From the NCBI GenBank assembly GCA_029215795.1, contig JARDYH010000007.1, forward strand, positions 60,628,763-60,692,762: a stretch of 64,000 bases of DNA. The letters are read 5' to 3'. Source of the stretch: Anniella stebbinsi. Lineage: Eukaryota > Chordata > Lepidosauria > Squamata > Anniellidae. The notes beneath the pieces are model-generated. The model had not been told where the DNA came from and did not search any database. It worked only from the letters and a program-made list of their open reading frames with translations. Positions 56,363 to 64,000 of the stretch are shown here, one piece after another; position 1 is the first letter of the stretch; each line of letters opens with the position of its first letter. Both the position numbers and the translations under genes were made by a program.

Positions 56363-56450
56363 GGAGCAATCCTATGTATGTTTAGACTGAAGAAAAGCAT
56401 GCTGGGAGTTGTAAGACTTTTCTGTCTAAACATGCATAGACTTGCATCCT
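56359..56450. repeat. Foldback, TCCTATGTATGTTTAG type
   Basis: AATCCTATGTATGTTTAGAC pairs with GTCTAAACATGCATAGAC across a middle part that reads GCTGGGAGTTGTAAG. A related copy lies at 54690-54780 and a third at 13545-13615. Confidence 0.7.
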
Positions 56451-58147
56451 CAACAGATATTCCACTCACATTGCTCCACACCCTTTTTAACAGCTGCCGG
56501 GGGGGGGGGGGGGAGGCAGAAATTCAACAGGTGCATTTTCACCCAGCATAGAGCTGCAGTGATAGGAGATGCTGCATCTGTTGAATTTCTGCCTCTTGTG
56601 CAACTATTAAGGGTGCAGAGCCTCCTGCGGGAAGATGAAGTGGCACACCTGGGTGTTCAATTGAGTGTGAAGGTATCACAACGCAGGACATATCTGTAAC
56701 TGCCCATACCCCCCCCCACACACACAAGGAATCCTGGGAACTGTAGTTTTTGTGAGGATGCTGAGAATTCTCACATTGAGATTCCTACCCCCCCATCCCC
56801 CTTGCAGAACTGCAATTCCCAAGGTTCCCTGGGAAGAGGAATGACTTTTAATCTATTTGTGGCAAATCCGTGCCTGAAGAAATACATTTGATGTTTCCTT
56901 TGCCTTAATTCCTTCCATGTCCTTGTTTTGCCAGGGGGTGGGCCGCCTCTCTCTCTGGCATAACTTCACTGCTCAAGATGTCCTTCTATGAGTTATGCCT
57001 GCCTTTGGATTTCCGCAGCAGCAAAGCCAAGGCCTAAACAAGTTGTTGTTGAACTGGTTGCTCCATCAATCCAGCCCGGTGAATCATCTCTTCCCGTCAC
57101 CTCCTGGGCACCATGTGACTCTCTTCCCTAGCTCATTACTCGCTTGGTTAATTGCAAACAGACCTTGCTTTTGACGGGACTTGCAAAGACTACGGGCAGT
57201 GGGGAACCCACATAGACCCGGTGGAATGGATGGGAAACCTGCAGGTCCGAGAGGCTGCTTTTGAAAAGGTTTAGGGAATTGGATGAATGGGGGTAGGACC
57301 AGGGTGAAATTGGGAAATTGTAGCTCTCTCCCGACAACGTTTAGCAAATTGTCAGTGGGCCCCTGTGGGGTTGTAGGCAGATGCCCAACCCAGCCTACCG
57401 GCCCTGACTCACATACTCAACTGTCTTGCCATCACCTGGACAGTGATCAAGCAAACAAGCCATGTGTGAACCGGAACTCCCAGGCTGAAGCAAAGCTCAG
57501 AACTGCTGCTAGTCACATCTGCAATCAGTGGCTCACTATGTAAACTCAGCTTTTCCATCCCAACCCTGAATTCTTGCAGGAGTTACCTGCACTATTAACA
57601 GGTTATGTTCCAGCGCACGTAAACATTGAGTTTGCTTGTCACCTTTGATGCGTTGTCTCTTTGCGCCCGCAGAGAGTCCTGCTCTCATTCAAGCGACTCC
57701 TTTTAGCTGCTGCGATATTTACACCAGGTGTGGATTTGGCCTGTTGGAAAGAATGGCGTGCCAGATGCTCTCGCTCCGAATGCAAATGTTCCTAATTATA
57801 CTTTTTCCACTGCGAAGTAATTTAAATTCCTTCCCTTGCAATGGTGGTCTCCTGTTGGCAAGAGCCCTGGGAAAGAAGCCATGGAGACCCAGTGGAAAAA
57901 GCAGGGGGTAGCAGCAGCACTTTGGGGGTGCAGCATTTGATTTTTAAGGATACCGGGGCTCAGGTGAGCCAGTGGAAGAGCCTTGAAGAATCTGGCAGGG
58001 TTTTTTTTGAGGGGGCCAGGGAGGCAGGATGAAATCTGGATCAGCAGGGGTGCAATCTTGACAGCATCTGGAAGAGTATGGGCGGCTCTTGGCAGAACCT
58101 GGATTGCACAAGCTGATCAGGATCCGGTACCAGTTACCTTCAACATA

Positions 58148-58262
58148 GAGGAACATGAGAAACTGCCTTCTACGGAGTCAGGAGCTTGGTCCATCCAGCC
58201 CAGTATTGTCGACCCCGGCTGGCAAAAGTGGCTCTCCAGGGATTCAGGCAGGATTTGATTTG
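58148..58262 (-). mobile_element. tRNA-derived SINE fragment
   Basis: Inverse of the family at 43195: GAGAAACTGCCTTCTACGG, GTCCATCCAGCCCAGTATTG and CAGGGATTCAGGCAGGAT. Confidence 0.75.
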
Positions 58263-58723
58263 GAGAAAACCAGGCGGGTTGGTGCTTTTTCACAGCTGAG
58301 AGAAAAACATGATCACCTGGCGTTGCTGCAGTTGAGTTGCCGCTAAAGGCACAGCTACGGTGGCCAGTTGGAAAGATGGCAACCTGTATTCTATCCAGTT
58401 GGTCCATTTCAGAGAGTGCAGGAGCTTGGAAGCCCCCAAATGTTAAGAGGAAAAAAACCAGCTTTCTTCTCCCAAATCACAGCTGTTTTGGTAAGGTTCC
58501 AGACCTAGGATCAATGACAGGAAAAGGGAGCAGAGTTTGCAATAACAGGCCACATAGTAAATAAACAAAACACCTACAGGTTTTGTAAAAACTGCAGCTG
58601 GTGCCAAGATATTTTGGGATTAGTGCAAGGACTTTCCCTAACTGAACCAGTTTCCCATTTGTGGCCCTGATCCTCTAAAGGCCCCTTGATTTCAAGAGGT
58701 CCCAGCTGGCCAGACCAAAAGTT

Positions 58724-58862
58724 AAACCAGCCTTCCCCAAACTGGCATCTTCCAGATGTGTTAGAATACAACTCCCGTAATCTCCAGCGAGCATCACCAA
58801 GATGGCTGGGGATAATGTGGGATTGTAGTCAAAACACATCTGGAAGGGAAATGCTGTGTTAA
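58724..58862. repeat. Short palindromic dispersed repeat (family P1)
   Basis: Complementary halves around AAGATGGCTGGGGAT; outer boxes CTTCCAGATGTG and CACATCTGGAAG pair exactly. Confidence 0.8.
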
Positions 58863-60071
58863 ACCAAGACAGATCCATGGATGTCTGACAATCTCTCTCT
58901 CTGGCAAGACTCCTTTTTCTTTAACTGTGGTGCAACAGCCACAAGTTCAACAGGTAGACCTTTCCTCCACATTGAGATGCTCTGGGAAGGCAGCACCTGT
59001 TAGTGCCTTAGTTTTGCGAATCCCAAATCAAATGAAATTGAGCAGATTAGGAAAATGCACAGTTCACCAAACATACGGCAGTGAAGGAAAGTTAGCATGG
59101 TTACAGGAACATGAAATTTAAGACTGCAATCATTTACACAATTACTTGGGAGTAAGCCCCTTTGAAATCAATAGGGCTTGCTTCTGTGGGCTATGTAGCA
59201 GGATTTCCTCTTTGGATGTTTCCTGGCGAGATATTAAGGGCCACAGTCTGGGAAACCGCCGATTAAGCTTTAAAAGACATTCTTACTGCACAATCCTTTG
59301 CAACTTTACTCAGATGTATGTGCCACTGTGTTCAGTGGGACTCCCCTGTAAGCATCCATACGATTTCAGCTCTACAGCACAAGGATATTTACTTGGAAGT
59401 AAGTTCTGCTTCCTTGGGTGTTACTCTATTGTAAGTAAGAGTACATAGGATTGGGGCTTTAATATCCCTTATGGAAATATCCGAAGAGGCTGTTCTTAAT
59501 TGTTACTCTCACACACACATATACTAAAATTTGTCCCACCCAGTAGGAAAACATCCAAGAGATGCTGTGACCTAGAAACTTCTTACTTGACTCCATCTGG
59601 TTCTTATCTGACTAATCAGATCTATTAGAGCAATGAAGAATTACGCAACAGACACGAAGAACCTGATCCAGCCTCTGCTCCCTGCCAAAGTGTAGAGTTC
59701 GCTGCCACTTCCTGAAAGTCCAAACTTCCGACTGGAGCTGTTTAATCAGTTTAATCAAAAAGCAATTTGTGGCCAGAGCAGAGCAAATGATAAGACAACC
59801 AGATGCAGAGAGGTCGGCAACTGTCTGCTTTTGTGCCCTAATCCAGCCCAGAGAGCAATTCTCTTTGGCCCCCTGTGGCCTCAGTGTCTTTTGACCTCGC
59901 TATTACAAGAGGAATCTTGCCCATAGTTTCACTTGTAAGAAAAAGGAAATGTTTTTAAAATGTTGAAGATAGAGACTCACTTTTTAGTGCTGCAGTTGTG
60001 TCTCGCTACCTAAGAAGGAATGGTGCAATTCACATTTAACAGTGCAGTCCTATTGATTATCCTACCCATCT

Positions 60072-60192
60072 GCAACTTGTGGCCCTCCAGTTCTTTTGGC
60101 CTACAAGTCCCATCATCCCTCATTATTCCTTATGCTGGCTAGGGTTGATGGGAGTTGTAGGCCAAAACATCTGGATACCCAGAAGTTGCCCA
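60072..60192. repeat. Short palindromic dispersed repeat (family P1)
   Basis: TTTGGCCTACAAGTCCCATC pairs with GATGGGAGTTGTAGGCCAAA. Same family as 4232-4376. Confidence 0.85.
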
Positions 60193-60301
60193 CCGCAGCT
60201 ATAACACAACATCATCTGTATATAGGAGGATAATATCTCATATATTAGTTCCATGAGGCTTAGTTGTAGGTAAATGGCTGTATTCATTGATGTGTTAGTC
60301 G

Positions 60302-60324
60302 CGCACACACACACACACACACAC
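60302..60324. repeat. (CA)n microsatellite
   Basis: About eleven CA units. Confidence 0.95.
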
Positions 60325-60977
60325 GAGTTGGCTCCCCACAAACACAGTTCATGGAGAAAAATAAAATCTAATGAAAAAATTAACTTAACTAAAGGTGTAC
60401 AGAGACTTTTAAATGTTTTTTTTATTTTAACAGCTAGAGACTTCCTTTCTGAGCAATAACTAAACTTGATCTGGGTTATTTAAACTCCAGGTGTCTCTTA
60501 ATCCCTTCATTATTTGTTTACAGGCCGTATGTTAATGGCATATCACTGTACTTTGGCCTGCACTGATGTTTATAATGATGCACAGATACTTTTTTGTGCA
60601 TTCATATTTCATTTTGCTCCAGTTTGCAATTAATTGTATTTTTTTTTGCTATACCTGACTTTTTTATATAAATGAAAAGTAAAACTAAAGATAGCCAAAT
60701 TCTTCTTCTTTTAAAAACGCTTTATAGACATAAACTCCCAGTTCTGAATTATAGTGAAAACTATTTTTCGTGGATTTTTTAATGTGTCAATAGCTTTTCA
60801 ATGAAGTGTGTGTGCTTCATGAGAATCGCTCAACAGGAAGGCAGTCAAAAAGGGATGACTAATTCCCAACTTTGAATTATATATAGGATACATACACCAC
60901 TTCCCATTTTAAAAATCCCCGAGCGGATTACGACAAATTACAAAACAAGACATCATTATCAAATAGGATGCTTAAAT

Positions 60978-61445
60978 AATAATAGTAATGATGATGATGA
61001 TAGTAGTAGTAATAGTATTATTATTAATAATAGTAATAGCAGTAATATGAAGAGCATTTCCCAGGGTGACCCTATGGGAAGGAGGACCGGGCTCCTGTAT
61101 CTTTAACAGTTGCATAGAAACGGGGATTTCAGCAGGTGTCCTTTGTAGGCATGAGGAAATTCCCTTTTCCTCGCAACAGTTGGAGCAGCAGGAGCCCTGG
61201 CTTCTTTTACATCTGGTCATGCCAGGCAGGGCTCCTGCAGCTCCAACTGTTGCGAGGAAGAGGGACTTTCACCAGCTGCTTCGTGCCTACAACTGAAATT
61301 CCCTTTTCTATGCAGCTGTTATAGATACAGGAGCCCGGTCCTCCTTCCCATAGGGTCACCCTTGGAAATGCTCTTCATACTATTACTGCTGTGACTATTA
61401 TTATTATTAATAATAATACTACTATTACTACTACTACGACTATCA
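60978..61445. repeat. Extended palindrome with an F1 foldback MITE at its centre
   Basis: The centre (61063-61362) is F1 copy 4, from AGGGTGACCCTATGGG to CCCATAGGGTCACCCT. Unlike the other copies, the flanks are also inverted: GAAGAGCATTTCC at 61049-61061 pairs with GGAAATGCTCTTC at 61364-61376, then AGTAATA/TATTACT and simple (ATT/ACT)n repeats continue outward on both sides. Total about 468 bp. Confidence 0.85.
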
Positions 61446-62350
61446 TCACCCCCACACGGGCCCATCCCTGACGAGGAGAGCGGGTGGCCGGGTGGGGAAA
61501 CGAAAAAAGCCTGGTCCCATGAAGAGAAGAAGCGTCCTCAGGTGCCCCTCCACCCGCCGGCGGCCTCCAAGCTGCAGGAGGAGCCCTGCCCTCTTCATCA
61601 CCTGGGGGAGGGGCTTCAACGTCCCACCAACAAACAAGCACCTCACCCCATTTTGGGGGTGGGGATGGTGGTGGTGGTGTGTTTTAAAAACTCCACTTCC
61701 CAGCAGGCGCTGGCGTTGCCGCGCAGTCGCAGAGCGGCGCTGGGGAGCAGCTGGAACGGAGCGCTCGGCCTCCTTCCCTTCTCTCTCGCACCAGCACCAC
61801 CACCAGCACCAGCAGCCCGTTGTCTGGCGGAGCCCCCCCCCGAGGCTCGCTGATTGGCTGGCCGGGGCGTCACTCCGCCGCCCCCGGGCTGTATCCCCCT
61901 CCCACGCCCGGGCCACCGCTGCGCGCTTTTGCAAGCTGGGCGCTGCTGCGCTCGCCCTGCTGGATGCGGAGGGCGCCGCCGCCGCCGCCCGGGGGAAGCG
62001 CCCGCGCCACATTGTTGCCTCTGCCGCTTCCTCCGCCGCCGCCGGCTCCCGTGGGCAAGATGATGAAGTTTCGGTTCCGCCGCCAGGGCCACGACCCCCA
62101 GCGGGAGAAGATCAAGCAGGACCTCTTCGCCTTCAACAAGGTAGGCAGGCGGGCGGGCGGGCGGCCACACGGCCCGGCGCCGGCTCTGCCTCCCGGCAGC
62201 GGCAGCAGCAGCAGCAGCGACAATTGGGGCGGGGGGCTTCGTAGGCCGGCGCGCTTTGAACACCGGGCGTTTGTTGGGGAGAGGGTGGGGGGGTGGGGGC
62301 TGGTTCCTCCCTCCCTCCCTCCGTCCCTCCCTCCACAGTCTCAGGGAAGG
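61440..62350 (+). promoter_or_regulatory. CpG island, LLGL1 promoter and 5' UTR
   Basis: Very GC- and CpG-rich sequence begins abruptly after the palindrome and continues across the first exon. Visible elements include a CCAAT box in reverse (ATTGG at 61853-61857). No TATA box is evident, as is usual for this promoter class. The start site is not determined. Confidence 0.75.
62060..62140 (+). CDS. LLGL1: LLGL1 first coding exon (Lgl1 polarity protein)
   Basis: LLGL1 is the vertebrate Lethal giant larvae protein, a WD40 scaffold at the basolateral cortex that opposes the aPKC-PAR complex. The 27 codons read MMKFRFRRQGHDPQR then EKIKQDLFAFNK, matching the start of mammalian LLGL1 almost residue for residue. 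The basic start is the part before the first beta-propeller. The exon ends on a whole codon before donor GTAGGC. The start ATG has A at -3. The frame is open upstream and has another ATG at 61964, which would add 32 Pro/Ala-rich residues; its context is weak. The remaining exons lie beyond the window. Confidence 0.96.
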
Positions 62351-64000
62351 GGCAGCATGGCGGGGGGCGGGCTGCCCTTTGAAAGGGGGGAGGGGGCGTC
62401 CCTGGCGCTTCTTTCTCCTTTTATAGGCTTGGGGAAAGAAGAAGAGAGAGAGCGCGCGATTGGGGGGGCAGGATTGTCCTGGGAGGGGGCAAGGGTGGAT
62501 CCATTTGGCTCAGCCGTCCTTTGAAAGACGGGGTCTCATCCTCCCCCTCCCCCAAATTCCTCCTGCACTCCTTGGCAAAACGAGGGGGGGGGCGGAGAGA
62601 GAGAATCCTCTGTAAAAGAGGACCGGCAGCCTGCCTGCCTGCCTTTCTTTTTGGAGGGGAGCTAGTTCTGGCTCTCCTTTGAAAAAGGCTTGTGTATTTA
62701 ATCCCCCTCCCTCGTTTTTTTTTTAATCCGGAGAAGAAAAGAGAGCCACATCCCTTGGAGAGGAGGAGCATCAATTTTGGGAAGCGAGGGCATCCTTGGA
62801 AAGGGGGGGTCTGGTTCTTCCTGCGGCCCCCCCATCTCTCCCAGTACTGAAAGGGAGGCGTCCTTGTAGTTTAAGCGAAAGAGTTGCAGAATGGGAGGGT
62901 GGGTTTGATCAGGTAGCTATCTTCTGAAAGCGGGGAGGGGGGGGAGGGAGGAAGGGATAGGATCTGGATTACCCCTCCCTCTCTTCCTTATATTGCTCTG
63001 GAATTGCTTCTCCCCCACCCCTCCTCTCCTTTGCATCTGCATAGGGGTGCTCTGTTTTTAAACCCAACCAGTGCTGCTCCACTCCTTTGAAGTGCACAGA
63101 GGGGATCTAGTCCCAAAGGAGGAACTGTGATTTGTCCCGCGGGGGGGGGGGGAGTAGGAGAAAGAGTGAATGGATAAAGCCCTTTGCAGGAGGAAAAGGC
63201 CACTCTGGGTGGAAGTAACTTTCCAAGAGGTCTCTACATTCGTGGCTTTCACCGAAGCGTACAAAGAGTCCGGTGGTGGTGGCATTTGGAGTCGGCTTTT
63301 TATTTGTTTGTTTATCTTGGGCTTCCCACACTCGCTCACCCCCCCACCCCACCCCCAGCAGAGATTAGGGTGTCTCTTTCTTTCTCATAATGGTGGAAGA
63401 ATGGCTCGTGCCCCCTCCCCTTTCTTTTCTTTTACGCTGCAAATTCCATCCTCTCTTCCCTGCGCTGCAACGCTTGGGAGCGAGATGTTGAGTTCTTAAT
63501 TTTGGAGGTGGGGGTGGGGTTGTTGTTGTTTTTTTGGCAGGAATTGCTGGCTGCACCGTTAGGCTGTATTTCATGCAAACTTCCCCCCCCCCCCGCACTT
63601 CTTCAGCAACCCCTATCACAGCCCCAGTCCCTCCCAATCTCGAAGGATTGCTCTTGCTGTAGGCTGAGCGAGGATTCAAACCCCAATCTCTTAGTGTGTT
63701 TGTTTTTTGCAGAGACTTAAAAGGCGATTTTCTCCTTTACAAACTGCTCTTTCTGTGTGTCCCCCCCCCCCCACCGCCTTCTCTCTCCCTTCCACCCCAT
63801 TTCTTCCTGCCTCCACTTTGGTCCAGTGAGAAAAGGCAATTTGAGCCCGCGATTGGATTCCTGTCTCTTTTGTGATGCTGTGGGTTCATTCCCTCCTCCC
63901 CCTTTTCTCAGGCATCTGTAGTAACCCCCCCTTCTGACCCCCTTAATTTCTTCCGAGAGGGGGCCCCTTGGGTGGATGGAAGTAATAAAACTCTTGTAAC
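62141..64000 (+). other. LLGL1 intron 1 (5' part)
   Basis: GC-rich and full of homopolymer G and C runs near the promoter, then less so. A (GGGC)n run lies right after the donor (62147-62163). No second exon is recognisable in the window, and the open frames here lack coding support. Confidence 0.75.

Larger units (their letters stand above)
41751..61439. other. Intergenic region between ALKBH5 and LLGL1
   Basis: About 19.7 kb without a supported gene other than the LINE. Repeats are listed separately. Stretches that look unique and repeat-free are 46840-47640, 48470-49340, 49700-50800, 52000-52970, 53930-54680, 54790-56160, 56460-58140, 58860-59120, 59450-60060 and 60340-60960. Open frames of 140-185 codons here (48497-48940, 51765-52316, 55416-55937) show no known domain and no exon-like structure. 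Confidence 0.7.

Noticed and set aside
61643..62263. Open frames over 200 codons on both strands in the LLGL1 CpG island
   Set aside because: GC-rich DNA has few stop codons. Only the MMKFRFRRQG frame is supported by homology.

Overview
The window is vertebrate nuclear DNA, most likely from a squamate reptile (a lizard-type genome). It holds parts of three genes, all on the + strand: the last 13 coding exons of MYO15A (353-14667), all four coding exons of ALKBH5 (25112-37664), and the first coding exon of LLGL1 (62060-62140). This is the order and orientation seen around human 17p11.2, so the synteny itself supports the calls. The squamate assignment is inferred from the repeats: CR1 3' ends with the ATTCTATG tail, L2-like LINEs with an (ATT)n tail, tRNA-derived and MIR-type SINEs, and many foldback DNA elements. 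The species cannot be named from this sequence.

Layout. 1-352 is MYO15A intron with a 40-bp minisatellite. 353-14667 encodes the C-terminal MyTH4 and FERM domains of myosin XV, ending in a PDZ-binding tail. 14668-21440 is intergenic and full of repeats. 21020-22560 holds a 72-bp tandem repeat and a CpG island with NRF1-like and ETS-like motifs, the probable ALKBH5 promoter. 22600-24470 is a degenerate array with a period of about 120 bp. ALKBH5 follows, with a 6.8-kb first intron that carries LINE fragments and a 280-bp inverted repeat pair, and a 4-kb 3' UTR that probably ends near 41750. 41751-61440 is intergenic and contains a long 5'-truncated L2-like LINE with an intact reverse transcriptase reading frame (about 43850-46752), nested in an older element. 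It also holds CR1 and SINE fragments and several unique stretches that could be conserved noncoding DNA. 61440-62350 is the LLGL1 CpG-island promoter and first exon; the rest is LLGL1 intron 1.

The genes do not form a functional pathway. MYO15A is the stereocilia-tip motor of inner-ear hair cells, ALKBH5 is a nuclear m6A RNA demethylase, and LLGL1 is a cortical cell-polarity scaffold. I found no new coding system. The observations most worth checking are an in-frame, in-phase 57-nt candidate cassette exon between the MyTH4 and FERM domains of MYO15A, the two tandem arrays at the ALKBH5 promoter, and the long inverted repeats in ALKBH5 intron 1 and upstream of LLGL1.
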